A stretch of DNA of 64,000 nt from assembly GCA_001464955.1 (NCBI GenBank), contig LNEM01000030.1:62001-126000 (forward strand). The letters run 5' to 3'. Position numbers and translations under genes: made by a program. Shown here piece by piece: positions 50,349 through 60,583 of this stretch (its first letter is position 1; every line of letters begins with the position of its first letter). Origin of the DNA: Rhizobiales bacterium Ga0077537 (GTDB taxonomy: Bacteria > Pseudomonadota > Alphaproteobacteria > Rhizobiales > Hyphomicrobiaceae). The notes under the pieces were generated by a model. The model saw only the letters and a program-made list of their open reading frames with translations, was not told where the DNA came from and ran no database searches.

Positions 50349-53309
50349 TTATGGACGCAACGCATCGCGCAGGATCAGGGCGACGTGCCGCGCCTCCCGC
50401 CCCGTGCCGTCGGCGATCTGATGCCGGCACGAGAAGCCGTCGGCCGCGATGAGATCGCCCGGCTCGGACTTGCGCACGGCCGGCAGCAAGGCCTGCTCGC
50501 CCATGGCCATCGAAACATCGTGCGTCTCAGCCTGATAGCCGAAGCTGCCGGCCATGCCGCAACAACCGGACTCGATCGGCTTCACGGTGAGCCCCGAAAT
50601 CGCCCGAAGCGTCGCCTCGACCGGCCCGGCGACACCGAACGCCTTCTGGTGGCAGTGCGTGTGAAGATGCACCGTCCCCTCGAGACGGCCGATGGACCTC
50701 GGCAAATGTCCGGCCCTGATATCGGCGACGATCAGCTCCTCGAGCATCACCGCGCGCCCGGCAAGACGCTCGGCATCCGCCCCGAGCCCCATGGTCTGCA
50801 TCTCGTCACGCAAGGTGAGCAGGCACGACGGCTCCAAACCGACGATGAACGCTCCGTCGTCGACATGCGGCAGCGCCGCATCGAGCAGCCGGCGCGCTTC
50901 GGTCCGCGCCTCGTCGACGAGCCCGGCGGCGAGGAACGTCCGCCCGCAACAGACGGCCCTGCCCCCGTCTTTGGGCGCGATGACGTCGACCCGGTATCCG
51001 AGCGCCTCCAGCGCCTCGACCGCCGCCTCAAGCGTCTCGGGCTCGAACGTGCTGTTGAACGTATCCGCCAGCAGCGCCACCTTGCGCGCCCCCGGCTTGC
51101 CGCCTGCAAGCTCGGCCCGGAACGTCCGCCAGCGCCAGCGCGGCAGGCTTCGCTTCGCCGAGATGCCGGCGATCTGCTCCATCCACGCGGCCAGCATCGG
51201 ACTGCTGTTCCGCATGTTGAGAATCGGCGCGAGCCACGACGCGATGCGCCGGTAGCGGGGCAGATAGGCGACCAGCCGCTCGCGCAGCGGCAACCAGCCG
51301 TGGAAGCGCGCGTTGCGCGCGGCAAGCACCTCGATCTTCATCTTGGCCATGTCGACGCCGGTCGGGCACTCGCGGCGGCACGCCTTGCACGACACGCAGA
51401 GTTTCATCGCCTCGAGCATCTCGTCCGAGGACAGCGCGCCGGGCCCGAGCTGCCCCGAGATCGCCAGCCGAAGCGTATTCGCTCGCCCGCGCGTCACGTC
51501 TCGCTCGTTCCGCGTGACGCGGTAGCTCGGGCACATGGCGCCCCCGGCGAGTTTCCGGCACTCGCCGTTGTTGTTGCACATCTCGACGGCGCCCTGGAAC
51601 CCGCCGGCCGAACCGGTCCATTGCGACCAGTCGAGCGCGGTTGGGAAGTCGTCGACGCGATAATCGGGCTTGTAGCGAAACAGCGATCGGTCCGACATCG
51701 ACGGCGGCCGGACGATCTTGCCGGGATTGAGCACGCCCGCCGGATCGAACCTGTCCTTCACGGCCTCGAAGATCTCGACCGTTCGCCGCCCGTACATGGT
51801 CTCGTGGAACTCCGAGCGCACCAGCCCGTCGCCATGCTCGCCGGAGTGCGCGCCCTTGTACTCCTTCACCATCGCGAACGCCTCCTCGGCGATCGCGCGC
51901 ATTTTCTTCACGTCCTGGTCGAGCTTGAGATTGAGCACCGGACGCACGTGCAGGCATCCGACGGAGGCGTGCGCATACCAGGTTCCGCTGGTCCCGTGCT
52001 TGTCGAACACGGCCGTCAGCCGCTCGGTGTAGTCGGCGAGATGCTCGAGCGGGACGGCGCAGTCCTCGATGAAGGACACGGGTTTCCCGTCGCTCTTCAT
52101 GCTCATCATGATGTTGAGGCCCGCGGCCCTGACCTCCCACACGGCCTTCTGCTCGGCCGCATCCGCGATCTTGACGACGGAGCGCGGGTGGCCGAGATCG
52201 CCCATCAGTTCGTCGAGCCGCTCGAGCCGCCGGAGGTTCTCGGCCTGATCGTCCTCCGCGAATTCGACGAGCAGCAGCGCATCGGGCTTGCCCCGGACAT
52301 GCGCTTCCATGACCGGCCGGAACATGGCGATGTCACGCGCGAGTTCGATCAGCGTGCGATCGACGAGTTCCACCGCCACCGGCCCGAGCTTGACGATGTG
52401 CTGGGCGGATTCCATCGCCTTCCGGAAGGTCGCGAAATGGCAGATGCCGAGCGCCTTGGTCTTCGGCTGCGGCGAAAGCTTGAGGCGAATGCGTTCGGAA
52501 AGCGCAAGCGTCCCCTCGGAGCCGCACAGGATCGTCGCCAGGTTGAGCCCCGTACGCGCGCCGGAGGCCGCGCCTGATGCGATGAGGGCATCCGAAGGCG
52601 CACTTAGAAGCGCGTCGATGAGATACCCGCCGACACGCCGCGACACGCCGGGAAATGCCTGCGCGATGTGCTCTGCCTCGCGCTTTCCGAGATGCATGAG
52701 GTCGCGAAACAGGTCCCGCGCCGGCTCCGGCTGGTTGAGCGTCGCGAAATCGGCCGACACCTCACCGAAATGGGCCTTGCTCCCGTCGGCGAGCAGCGCA
52801 TCGATGGCGAGCACGTTGTCACGCATTATGCCGTAGCGGATGGAACGTGTGCCGCAGCTGTTGTTCCCGGTCATGCCCCCGATCGTGGCGCGGCTCGACG
52901 TCGACACGTCGACGGGAAACCAGAGCCCGGTCGCCTTGAGCTGCCGATTCAATTCGTCGAGGACGATCCCCGGCTCGACCAGGCAGGTCGCTGCCTCCGG
53001 ATCGGTCTCGATTAGGCGATTGACGTGCTTGGTGTAGTCGATGACCAGCGCCCGCCCGACGGTCTGGCCCGACTGCGACGTCCCGCCGCCCCGCGGCAGG
53101 ATCGGCACCCCGGCCTCCCGCGCCGCAGCGGCAGCCGCCTCGACGTCCGCAAGCGTCTTCGGCACGACCACGCCGACGGGCTCGATCTGGTAGATCGAGG
53201 CGTCCGTCGAATAGCGCCCACGGCTCGACCGGTCGAACAGCACTTCGCCTTCGATGTCCCGCCTCAGGCGTCGCGCAAGGTCGTGATGGGGCGGAACGGT
53301 GGCGTTCAT
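50349..53309 (-). CDS. GlcD-GlcF-type FAD-linked oxidase with 4Fe-4S domain (D-lactate/glycolate dehydrogenase-like)
   Basis: A 986-residue fusion. The N-terminal PCMH FAD domain has PILPRGGGTSQSGQTVGRALVID and ATIGGMTGNNSCGTRSIRYG. The middle substrate domain includes HASVGCLHVRPVLNLK and KGAHSGEHGDGLVRSEF, where HGDG is a catalytic/metal stretch. Fe-S cysteines are in MCNNNGECRK...MCPSYRVTRNE and CVSCKACRRECPTGVDMA. The end is a CCG-type heterodisulfide-reductase domain (VCCGRTFL; HTHCHQKAFG; GCCGMAGSFGY). Such membrane-associated enzymes oxidise D-2-hydroxy acids (D-lactate, glycolate) to 2-oxoacids and feed electrons to the chain. Divergent from serine-glyoxylate aminotransferase, which would use glyoxylate. 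The start at ATG 53309 lacks a strong ribosome site. Confidence 0.93.
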   Translation of the reverse strand: MNATVPPHHDLARRLRRDIEGEVLFDRSSRGRYSTDASIYQIEPVGVVVPKTLADVEAAAAAAREAGVPILPRGGGTSQSGQTVGRALVIDYTKHVNRLIETDPEAATCLVEPGIVLDELNRQLKATGLWFPVDVSTSSRATIGGMTGNNSCGTRSIRYGIMRDNVLAIDALLADGSKAHFGEVSADFATLNQPEPARDLFRDLMHLGKREAEHIAQAFPGVSRRVGGYLIDALLSAPSDALIASGAASGARTGLNLATILCGSEGTLALSERIRLKLSPQPKTKALGICHFATFRKAMESAQHIVKLGPVAVELVDRTLIELARDIAMFRPVMEAHVRGKPDALLLVEFAEDDQAENLRRLERLDELMGDLGHPRSVVKIADAAEQKAVWEVRAAGLNIMMSMKSDGKPVSFIEDCAVPLEHLADYTERLTAVFDKHGTSGTWYAHASVGCLHVRPVLNLKLDQDVKKMRAIAEEAFAMVKEYKGAHSGEHGDGLVRSEFHETMYGRRTVEIFEAVKDRFDPAGVLNPGKIVRPPSMSDRSLFRYKPDYRVDDFPTALDWSQWTGSAGGFQGAVEMCNNNGECRKLAGGAMCPSYRVTRNERDVTRGRANTLRLAISGQLGPGALSSDEMLEAMKLCVSCKACRRECPTGVDMAKMKIEVLAARNARFHGWLPLRERLVAYLPRYRRIASWLAPILNMRNSSPMLAAWMEQIAGISAKRSLPRWRWRTFRAELAGGKPGARKVALLADTFNSTFEPETLEAAVEALEALGYRVDVIAPKDGGRAVCCGRTFLAAGLVDEARTEARRLLDAALPHVDDGAFIVGLEPSCLLTLRDEMQTMGLGADAERLAGRAVMLEELIVADIRAGHLPRSIGRLEGTVHLHTHCHQKAFGVAGPVEATLRAISGLTVKPIESGCCGMAGSFGYQAETHDVSMAMGEQALLPAVRKSEPGDLIAADGFSCRHQIADGTGREARHVALILRDALRP

Positions 53310-53418
53310 GTCCGGGCTTTCGGGAGGAAGGGCTTGACGGAGATTGGCCGAGGAACCTATCGCTGGCACAAGCTGCGGCGTCACCGCAAGCCTCCAAGCG
53401 TTCGAGGAAACCAACCCG
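53310..53418. promoter_or_regulatory. Divergent promoter region, oxidase and aminotransferase
   Basis: A 109-base region between start codons of two genes whose products plausibly share glyoxylate. It must contain both promoters; I could not resolve an operator from a single sequence. Confidence 0.5.
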
Positions 53419-54612
53419 ATGTCCAACGCGCCGCGCCGTTCAGGCCGCCATTTCCTGCAGATCCCCGGCCCGTCGCCCGTTCCCGACCGGGTCCTGCGCG
53501 CTATGGACATGCCGGTCCTGGACCACCGGGGACCGGATTTCGGCCGCTTGGGGCTGAAGGTGCTGGCCGGCATCAAGACGATCTTCAAGACCTCCAATCC
53601 GGTCTTCATCTACCCCTCGTCGGGAACCGGCGCGTGGGAAGCGGCACTGGTCAACACCCTCGCTGAGGGTGATGCGGTGCTCATGTACGAGACCGGTCAC
53701 TTCGCCGCCCTCTGGAATACGATGGCGAAGAAGCTCGGGCTGGTCCCCGAGTTCATCGAGAGCGACTGGCGATCGGGCGCCGATCCGGCCCGCATCGAGG
53801 CCCGCCTGCGCGCCGACAAGGACCGGAAGATCAAGGCCGTCTGCGTCGTCCACAACGAGACCGCGACCGGCTCGGTGACCCACATCGCCGACATCAGGAA
53901 GGCCATGGACGCCGCCGGACACCCGGCTCTGCTGATGGTCGACACGATCTCGTCGCTCGGTTCCATGGACTACCGCCATGACGAGTGGGGCGTCGACGTG
54001 TCCATCGGCGGCTCGCAGAAGGGCCTGATGCTCCCGCCCGGCCTGTCGTTCACCGCCGTCTCGGACAAGGCGCTCGCGGTCTCGAAGTCGGCGAAACTCC
54101 CGCGCAGCTACTGGAGCTGGGAGGATATGCAGGCCATCAACAAGACCGGCTATTTCCCCTACACGCCGGCGACCAACCTGCTCTATGCGCTCGCCGCCAG
54201 CATCGACATGCTGCACGAGGAGGGCCTCGACAACGTCTTCGCCCGCCACAAGCGCCACGGCGAAGCCACACGCCGCGCCGTCGCCACCTGGGGCCTCGAG
54301 AACCAGTGCGCGGTTGCCCGTGACTATTCGCACGTCCTGACCGCGGTCCGCATGCCCGACGGCGTCAATGCCGACACCTTCCGCAAGATCGTCCTCGACC
54401 ATTTCGATCTGTCGCTCGGAACCGGCCTGTCGAAGGTTGCCGGCAAGGTGTTCCGCATCGGCCACCTCGGCGACACCAACGACCTGACCATCCTTGGCGC
54501 CCTCGCAGGCGTCGAGATGGGCCTAGAGATCGCCAAGGTGCCGCACACCAAAGGCGGGGTCGGGAGCGCGATGCAGTACCTCGCCGAGACGGCCAAGCCC
54601 TTCGCCTCCTGA
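53419..54612 (+). CDS. Serine--glyoxylate aminotransferase (class V)
   Basis: A 397-residue PLP enzyme converting glyoxylate plus serine to glycine plus hydroxypyruvate. LQIPGPSPVPDRVLRAMDMPVLDHRGPDF, FIYPSSGTGAWEAALVNTL, VDTISSLGSMDYRHDEWGVDV and the lysine in GGSQKGLMLPPGLSF match the family. ATG 53419 follows GAGGAAA. It shares a 109-base divergent region with the FAD/Fe-S hydroxy-acid oxidase, so coordinated control is likely. A cupin-like gene follows after 15 bases. Confidence 0.93.
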   Translation: MSNAPRRSGRHFLQIPGPSPVPDRVLRAMDMPVLDHRGPDFGRLGLKVLAGIKTIFKTSNPVFIYPSSGTGAWEAALVNTLAEGDAVLMYETGHFAALWNTMAKKLGLVPEFIESDWRSGADPARIEARLRADKDRKIKAVCVVHNETATGSVTHIADIRKAMDAAGHPALLMVDTISSLGSMDYRHDEWGVDVSIGGSQKGLMLPPGLSFTAVSDKALAVSKSAKLPRSYWSWEDMQAINKTGYFPYTPATNLLYALAASIDMLHEEGLDNVFARHKRHGEATRRAVATWGLENQCAVARDYSHVLTAVRMPDGVNADTFRKIVLDHFDLSLGTGLSKVAGKVFRIGHLGDTNDLTILGALAGVEMGLEIAKVPHTKGGVGSAMQYLAETAKPFAS

Positions 54613-54627
54613 CGGAAACGGCCGCCC

Positions 54628-54987
54628 ATGTTCCCTCATGCCGAATTCATGCGCCTCGATCTGGACGGCGACTGGCTCCCGGTCGTCGGCTATCCGCCGG
54701 GCATCTGGTATCGCGAGCTGGCCGGCAGCATCGAGGCGAACGGCATCCGCGCCCGGCTCGTGAAGTTCGACGCTGGCTCGCACACGACGGAGCCGGTGAT
54801 CCACGACACGGCGGAGATGGTGCTGATCTTCACGGGCGATCTGGTGGTGGGCTCGAAGCCCGATGGCAGCGGCGGCGAGACGTTCGCGGCGCCGACGTTC
54901 GCCATCCGCCCGTCACGGGTCTCCCATGGCCCGTTCGCCTCGCGCGGCGGCTGTATCATGCTCGAGGTGCATGCGCGCGAGAGCTGA
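54628..54987 (+). CDS. Small cupin-like protein
   Basis: A 119-residue protein with the rhythm of a single cupin barrel: KFDAGSHTTEPVIHDTAEMVLIFTGDLVVG resembles cupin motif 1 (G-x5-H-x-H-x3-E-x6-G), with one histidine replaced by threonine, and IRPSRVSHGPFAS resembles motif 2 (G-x5-PxG-x2-H). A metal site is therefore possible but not complete. It follows the aminotransferase by 15 bases and converges on the cyclase-family gene with 38 bases between. Role unknown. Confidence 0.75.
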   Translation: MFPHAEFMRLDLDGDWLPVVGYPPGIWYRELAGSIEANGIRARLVKFDAGSHTTEPVIHDTAEMVLIFTGDLVVGSKPDGSGGETFAAPTFAIRPSRVSHGPFASRGGCIMLEVHARES

Positions 54988-55025
54988 AGGATTGAGAGGC
55001 CGCGCGCCCTGCGTGATTGTTTCTG

Positions 55026-55802
55026 TCACGCGTCGATCACGGCGACGGCCCGTGTCCACCCCGCGCTGCCGGCAAGAACCTTCACGGGAAAGCAGATGAC
55101 CGTGAAACCGGTGGCGGGCAGAAGCTCCAGATTGGCCAGCTTTTCGATCTGGCAATAGCCGATCTCGCGGCCTGATTTGTGCCCTTCCCAGATGAGGCTC
55201 GCATCACCGCTCTCGGCGAAGCGCCGCGCTGTGTACACGAACGGCGCGTCCCACGACCAGGCGTCCGTGCCCACGACCCGGATGCCACGGGACGTGAGAT
55301 AGAGCGTCGCCTCCCGCCCCATGCCACAGCCTGTCGGAACGTAGTCGGGCTGCCCGTAGCGGGTACCCGCCGCCGTATTGACGACCACGATCTCCAGCGG
55401 GCTCAGCACATGGCCGATGCGCCGCAGTTCCGCGTCGATCTCGTCTGCCGAGACGACGTGACCGTCGGGCAGGTGCCGGAAATCCAGCTTCACGCCGGGC
55501 TGGTGGAACCATTCGAGCGGGATCTCGTCGATCGTGGCGGCCCGCAGTCCGCGATCCATGGTGGTGGCGTAATGCCATGGCGCGTCCACATGCGTGCCGT
55601 TGTGCGTCGAGATCTGGCACTGCTCGGTCGCCCAGCCTTCCCCGTCCGGCAGCATGTCGCGCGTGAGGCCGGGGAAATGCCGGCAGATCCGCGGCACGGA
55701 CTCCGCATGGGTCTCGTAATGGATCTTGGGCTCCCCGCCCGGTGGGTCCGACGCGATCCCGGCCTGGAGCGCGACGGAAATGTCGACGAAGCGGCGGCCC
55801 AT
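55026..55802 (-). CDS. Cyclase-family metal hydrolase (kynurenine-formamidase-like)
   Basis: A 258-residue cyclase/KynB-like protein. ISTHNGTHVDAPWHY is the HxGTHxDAPxH metal-binding signature, and PLEWFHQPGVKLDF, VVVNTAAGTRYG and VVGTDAWSWDAPF (family GIDxxS region) support the fold. Known members hydrolyse N-formylkynurenine or cyclic amides. ATG 55802 follows AAAGGAT; the frame open to 56348 is a shadow of the transporter gene. It is divergent from the MFS gene, which could move its substrate. Confidence 0.88.
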   Translation of the reverse strand: MGRRFVDISVALQAGIASDPPGGEPKIHYETHAESVPRICRHFPGLTRDMLPDGEGWATEQCQISTHNGTHVDAPWHYATTMDRGLRAATIDEIPLEWFHQPGVKLDFRHLPDGHVVSADEIDAELRRIGHVLSPLEIVVVNTAAGTRYGQPDYVPTGCGMGREATLYLTSRGIRVVGTDAWSWDAPFVYTARRFAESGDASLIWEGHKSGREIGYCQIEKLANLELLPATGFTVICFPVKVLAGSAGWTRAVAVIDA

Positions 55803-55973
55803 GGCGGCGATCCTTTCGTGTGCGGGTAGGGCGCGAACGGTCGGCGGGTCGAGTATGCCGGCCTGGCAGGGGATTGGCCACGGTCGATGGAACTCGCCCG
55901 TTGCGGCGATGATCCGTCGGGGCAATAGTGCCGGGCCACCCCGGATGGTGGTTGACTGGAGACGAGCCTCGCC

Positions 55974-57212
55974 ATGGTCGCCGAAGTTGCCGCCACGCCG
56001 GAAGCCGACGGCAAGAGCCGTGAGTGGAGAACCCTGGCCGCGGTTGCGACGGCGCACTGGGTCAGCCACTTCCACATTCTCGTTCTGCCACCGCTGTTTC
56101 CGTTCCTGAAGGACCGGCTGGGCGTCAGCTTCATCGAGCTCGGCTTGGCGCTGACCGTCTTCGCGGTGGTCTCGGGCCTCACCCAGGCGCCCGTCGGGGT
56201 GCTCGTCGACCGCTTCGGCGCGCGCCGCATCCTGATCGCCGGCCTCTGCCTCGGCGGCGCGGCATTCATCGCCATGGGCCTGACGTTGAGCTACCCATGG
56301 CTGCTGGTGTGCGCCGGTGTCGCGGGGCTCGCCAACTCGGTCTATCACCCGGCCGACTACTCGCTGCTATCGGCTGGCATCGACGAGAAGCGCATGGGGC
56401 GAGCCTTCTCGTTTCATACGTTCGCCGGTTTCTTCGGCGGCGCTGTCGCGCCCGCGGCCTTGCTGGCCATGGTCGCGTTTTTCGGCCTCGAAGGCGCATT
56501 GATCGGAGCCGGCCTCCTCGGCCCGATCGCGGCGGCTCTGGTGGCGCTTGTGCCGATGCCGGAGCGCGCGGCCGTCCCGGGCCAGAACCCGAAGGCCACC
56601 GGATCGGGCTCCGCGACCGGCTCCCTGCGGAGCATCATGACGCCGGCCATCATCGCGCTCACGGTGTTCTTCACATTGTTGAGCCTGTCCAATGCCGGAC
56701 TGAACAGCTTCTCCGTCGTCGCCCTGATGCAGGCCTATGAGGTCAATTTCGCCACCGCCAACGTCGCCCTGACCGCGTTCCTCGCGATGAGTGCCCTCGG
56801 CGTTCTTGCCGGCGGCGTGCTCGCGGACCGGACCCAGCGCCACGCGCAGGTGGCAGCCGCCTGCTTCACCGCCAACGCAGCCATCGTCCTCACCATCGCC
56901 CTCGTCGCGTTGCCCCACTGGCTGATCGTGATCGCCTTTGCCGTTGCAGGCTTTCTCGGGGGCGTGATCGCCCCTTCCCGCGACATGCTGGTGCGCAAGG
57001 CCGCTCCATCAGGTGCCGCGGGCCGCGCTTTCGGCATCGTCTCGACCGGCTTCAACATCGGCGGCATCATCGGCCCGATGCTCTACGGCCTGATCATGGA
57101 TGCGGGCCTTCCCCGCTGGGTGTTCGGCGTTTCGGCCGCGTTCATGGTGCTGACGGTTCTGCTTGCGCTGGCGACGGACCGGCCGTCCCGTCGTGCTGGA
57201 GCCGCCACATGA
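55974..57212 (+). CDS. MFS transporter
   Basis: A 412-residue, 12-helix protein. [41 protein letters not shown] opens it and [18 protein letters not shown] is the conserved GxxxDRxGxR loop between helices 2 and 3. The central loop is at about residue 205 and helices 7-12 follow to [17 protein letters not shown]. It resembles the fosmidomycin-resistance/YcaD-like branch. Overlaps the next gene by four bases (ATGA), so they are translationally coupled. Substrate unknown. Confidence 0.88.
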   Translation: MVAEVAATPEADGKSREWRTLAAVATAHWVSHFHILVLPPLFPFLKDRLGVSFIELGLALTVFAVVSGLTQAPVGVLVDRFGARRILIAGLCLGGAAFIAMGLTLSYPWLLVCAGVAGLANSVYHPADYSLLSAGIDEKRMGRAFSFHTFAGFFGGAVAPAALLAMVAFFGLEGALIGAGLLGPIAAALVALVPMPERAAVPGQNPKATGSGSATGSLRSIMTPAIIALTVFFTLLSLSNAGLNSFSVVALMQAYEVNFATANVALTAFLAMSALGVLAGGVLADRTQRHAQVAAACFTANAAIVLTIALVALPHWLIVIAFAVAGFLGGVIAPSRDMLVRKAAPSGAAGRAFGIVSTGFNIGGIIGPMLYGLIMDAGLPRWVFGVSAAFMVLTVLLALATDRPSRRAGAAT

Positions 57213-58192
57213 CGGACTGGCCGGTCATCGACGGCTCGACAGACTGGGAAACGGCCGAGGCCACCCTCGCCGCGGCGGGCCTGTCGGACGGTCTGCCCCT
57301 CGTGCCGCCGACGAGGTCCCGGCTCGACGCCATGCTGGCCGGCGTGGCCGATCCGGACGCAAGCCTCGGCTTCCTCCCGCCTCTGTTCGGCGAATTGACG
57401 CCCCGGGCTATCGCCTACAACGCCGTTCTTGCGGGATGCCGCCCGGCCGAGCTGCCCGTCGTGACCGCAGCCCTGCTCGCCTGTCTCGAGCCGGAGTTCA
57501 ACATCCTCGGTCTGATGACCACGACCGGCTCGGCGGCGGTCGCGACCATCGTCCACGGCCCCATCGCCGACCGCCTCGGGCTCAACGCCTCGACCAATCT
57601 GCTCGGCCCGGGCAATCGCGCGAATGCGACGATCGGACGGGCAGTAAGCCTCGGCCTTCGCAACATCGGGGGAGCGAAGGAAGGAGCCGGCGACATGGCG
57701 ACCTGTGGCCAGCCCGGAAAGTATGCCTTCTGTTTTGCCGAGGCGGGCGCCGCCCATTTCGCGCCGCTGCATGTCCGCCGAGGACTGCCCGACGATAGCG
57801 ATGCCGTCACGGTGCTGGGTGTCTCGGGAACCGCCGAGGTCCTGCCGTTGCGCGATGGTGAAGGCGGCGACGCCGGTGCCGACGCCATCCTCGACGCGTT
57901 GGCCGTCGCCATGGCCGCTGCCGTGGAGACGACGGGCGCCGCCCGCCAGCCGGAGCCGCCGGAGCAGGTGTTCATCCTTCCGCCCGAACTGGCAGCTCGC
58001 CTCGCCAAGGAGGGATTCGATCTCGCCGCCATCCGGGCCTGGTTGATGGCCGCCGGCCAGCGCCTCGGCTCCAGGGTTGCACCAGCAGCCGACGCGATCT
58101 ACCCGATCGTGACCGGTGGCCCGGGAGTCAAGATGTGCTACCTCCCGTTGTGGGGCGGAGGCTCACGGATGGTCACCCGGCGCATCGAGTGA
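57209..58192 (+). CDS. Uncharacterised 327-residue protein coupled to MFS transporter
   Basis: A soluble protein without signal peptide. Conserved-looking stretches include [64 protein letters not shown] and [27 protein letters not shown], with a C-terminal [20 protein letters not shown]. Several Gly- and Cys-containing loops suggest an enzyme active site; similar proteins occur beside UGSC/selenoprotein-like genes, but I cannot name an activity. It overlaps the MFS stop by four bases, so function in the same uptake/degradation path is likely. Confidence 0.72.
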   Translation: MTDWPVIDGSTDWETAEATLAAAGLSDGLPLVPPTRSRLDAMLAGVADPDASLGFLPPLFGELTPRAIAYNAVLAGCRPAELPVVTAALLACLEPEFNILGLMTTTGSAAVATIVHGPIADRLGLNASTNLLGPGNRANATIGRAVSLGLRNIGGAKEGAGDMATCGQPGKYAFCFAEAGAAHFAPLHVRRGLPDDSDAVTVLGVSGTAEVLPLRDGEGGDAGADAILDALAVAMAAAVETTGAARQPEPPEQVFILPPELAARLAKEGFDLAAIRAWLMAAGQRLGSRVAPAADAIYPIVTGGPGVKMCYLPLWGGGSRMVTRRIE

Positions 58193-58334
58193 ACTCGGCC
58201 GGGCAACGTACCGCGACCTGACCGGTAAGCATGAGCCGAAATGACAGGCCACGCGACTCCCCAGAGGGCTTAGTCTCACGTATTCACCGTGCCGGCGACA
58301 TCGGCTCATTTGTGAACGCATACGAGGCAATTGA

Positions 58335-60521
58335 GTGACCGGCCCGAACCAGTCCGAACCGCCGGGTTCCGGGCCACCACCGACGCGCGGCGACGGGGCA
58401 GCCCCCGATCCGGGCCTCGTGTGCCTGGCATTGATTGCCGCCCACTACCGCATTCCACTCGACGCGCAGCAGGCGGCCCACGAGCTGGGCCTCGGCCGTC
58501 GTCCGGCCGCCGCCGGCGACATCGTGCGCGCGGCCCAGCGCGCAGGCTTGCGCGCCCGCCTCCTCACCCGCCAATCGGTCGAGCGCCTGAAGAGCTGCCC
58601 CGTTCCCTGCATCGTCAGCGACACCGATGGCCGGTTCCTGGTCGTCCTCCAGCGTTTGCCTGGCGGCCAGCTCCGCATCGGTGACCCCAACTCCCGCTCG
58701 CAACGCGCCGAGACGGTCGAGGAACTGGCCACGCGATGGTCGGGCGACCTCATCCAGATCACGCGCCGCTGGGGCGGCCCCGGCGCCGAGCCGTCAGACT
58801 TTGGCTTCAAATGGTTCCTGCCCTCGCTCTGGCGGTATCGCAAACCCCTGGCGCACGTGCTGATCGCATCGCTGTTCGTCCAGCTGTTCGCGCTCGCGAC
58901 GCCGCTGCTGTTCCAGGTGGTGATCGACAAGGTCCTCGTCCACAAGGGCCTCTCGACACTCATCGTGATCGTCTCGGGTCTCGTCCTCATCGCCATCTTC
59001 GACAGCCTGCTGCAGTTCCTCCGCAGCTATACGCTGACCCACACCGCGAGCCGGATCGACGTCGAGCTCGGCAGTCGCCTGTTCGATCATCTGTTGCGCC
59101 TACCCCTCGGCTACTTCGAGACGCGGCCCACCGGGCAGACCGTGGCCCGGGTCCGCGAACTCGAGACGATCCGCGGCTTTCTCACCGGCCAGGGACTCTC
59201 TTCGGTCATCGACTTGCTGTTCATCTTCGTCTTCTTCGCCGTGCTGTTCGCCTATTCGGTGACGCTGACACTGATCGTGCTTGCTTCGATCCCCCTCTAC
59301 GTGGCGATTGCCGTCCTCGTCCGCCCCGTGCTGCGCGACAAGATCAACGAGCGGTTCAATACGGGCGCCGCCAGTCAGCAGTTCCTCGTCGAGTCGATCT
59401 TCGGCATGCAGACGTTGAAGGCCGCCGCCGTCGAGCCGATCCTGCGCAACCAGTGGGAAGAGCGTCTCGCCGCCTACGTCCGCACCTCGTTCGAGGCCGT
59501 CGTCGTCTCGAGCGTGGGGCAGAACGCGATCCAGCTCGTGAGCAAGCTTACCACGGCAGCCGTGCTGTTCTTCGGCGCCGCCGCCGTCGTCCAGAACGAG
59601 CTGACGGTCGGCGGCCTGATCGCCTTCAACATGATCATGAACCAGGCGATCCAGCCGATCCTGCGCCTTTCCCAGTTGTGGCAGGATTTCCAGCAGGTCC
59701 AGATCTCCGTGTCCCGGCTCGGCGACATCCTGAATGCCCCCGCCGAGAGCCCTCGCAACGGCGTCGCCCATCTGCCGCCCGCGCGCGGCGCCATCCGCGT
59801 CAGCGGCCTGACGTTCCGCTACCGAGCCGATGGTTCCGAAGTGCTCCGCGACATCGATCTCGACATTCCGGCCGGCCAGGTGATCGGCATCGTCGGCCCG
59901 TCTGGCTCGGGAAAGTCGACGCTGACCAAGCTGATGCAGCGGCTCTATCGCCCCGAGCGGGGCCAGATCCTCCTCGACGGCCTCGACATCTCGCAGGTCG
60001 ACACGGCGTGGCTGCGCCGACAGATCGGCGTGGTGCTGCAGGAGAGCACGCTGTTCAATCGCTCGATTCACGAGAACATTGCTCTGGCCAATCCGGGCAT
60101 GCCGCGCGCGCAGGTCATCATGGTCTCGCGCCTCGCCGGCGCCGACGAATTCATCTCGAAGTTGCCCCTCGGCTACGACACCCCGATCGAGGAACGCGGC
60201 GCCAACCTCTCGGGCGGCCAGCGCCAGCGGATCGCCATCGCCCGGGCCCTCGCGACGCAGCCTCGCATCCTGATCCTCGACGAGGCGACGAGCGCTCTCG
60301 ACTACGAAAGCGAGCGCATCATCCAGAACAACATGCGCCACATCGTACAGGGCCGCACCGTCATCATCATCGCGCACCGCTTGAACGCGGTCCGCCGCTG
60401 CAACAGGATCGTCGCCATCGACGGCGGCCGCATCGTCGAGCAGGGGACACACGACGAGTTGCTGGCTCGGCCGAATGGCCTTTACGCCCGCCTCTGGCGG
60501 CTCCAGAACGATGCGGGTTGA
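58335..60521 (+). CDS. Type I secretion ABC transporter (HlyB-like, degenerate C39 domain)
   Basis: A 728-residue inner-membrane exporter. GTG 58335 follows GAGG at seven bases. Residues about 20-150 are a C39-peptidase-like domain (PGLVCLALIAAHYRIPLDAQ); the position of the catalytic cysteine in bacteriocin exporters (DCGxxCL) reads DPGLVCL, so it is probably a non-proteolytic CLD as in HlyB. TMD about 160-450; NBD with Walker A GPSGSGKST (near residue 521), ABC signature LSGGQ (near 625), Walker B ILILDEATSALD and the H-loop IIAHRL. It is followed by a HlyD-family adaptor. Neither a TolC-type outer-membrane partner nor an RTX substrate is in the window. Confidence 0.93.
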   Translation: MTGPNQSEPPGSGPPPTRGDGAAPDPGLVCLALIAAHYRIPLDAQQAAHELGLGRRPAAAGDIVRAAQRAGLRARLLTRQSVERLKSCPVPCIVSDTDGRFLVVLQRLPGGQLRIGDPNSRSQRAETVEELATRWSGDLIQITRRWGGPGAEPSDFGFKWFLPSLWRYRKPLAHVLIASLFVQLFALATPLLFQVVIDKVLVHKGLSTLIVIVSGLVLIAIFDSLLQFLRSYTLTHTASRIDVELGSRLFDHLLRLPLGYFETRPTGQTVARVRELETIRGFLTGQGLSSVIDLLFIFVFFAVLFAYSVTLTLIVLASIPLYVAIAVLVRPVLRDKINERFNTGAASQQFLVESIFGMQTLKAAAVEPILRNQWEERLAAYVRTSFEAVVVSSVGQNAIQLVSKLTTAAVLFFGAAAVVQNELTVGGLIAFNMIMNQAIQPILRLSQLWQDFQQVQISVSRLGDILNAPAESPRNGVAHLPPARGAIRVSGLTFRYRADGSEVLRDIDLDIPAGQVIGIVGPSGSGKSTLTKLMQRLYRPERGQILLDGLDISQVDTAWLRRQIGVVLQESTLFNRSIHENIALANPGMPRAQVIMVSRLAGADEFISKLPLGYDTPIEERGANLSGGQRQRIAIARALATQPRILILDEATSALDYESERIIQNNMRHIVQGRTVIIIAHRLNAVRRCNRIVAIDGGRIVEQGTHDELLARPNGLYARLWRLQNDAG

Positions 60522-60583
60522 CCGCAGGCTGGCGTTCGAGTTGCGGCGGCGATGCGCTGGGTTGCGAGCTTGGATTGAGCGTC

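Noticed and set aside
50385-52577. 730-codon plus-strand frame
   Set aside because: Antisense shadow of the FAD/Fe-S oxidase; product is His/Arg/Leu-rich without any domain.
58736-60583. In-frame 5' extension of the HlyD gene
   Set aside because: Overlaps the ABC transporter gene in another frame with Arg/Pro-rich sequence; adaptor starts at 60584 or 60599.
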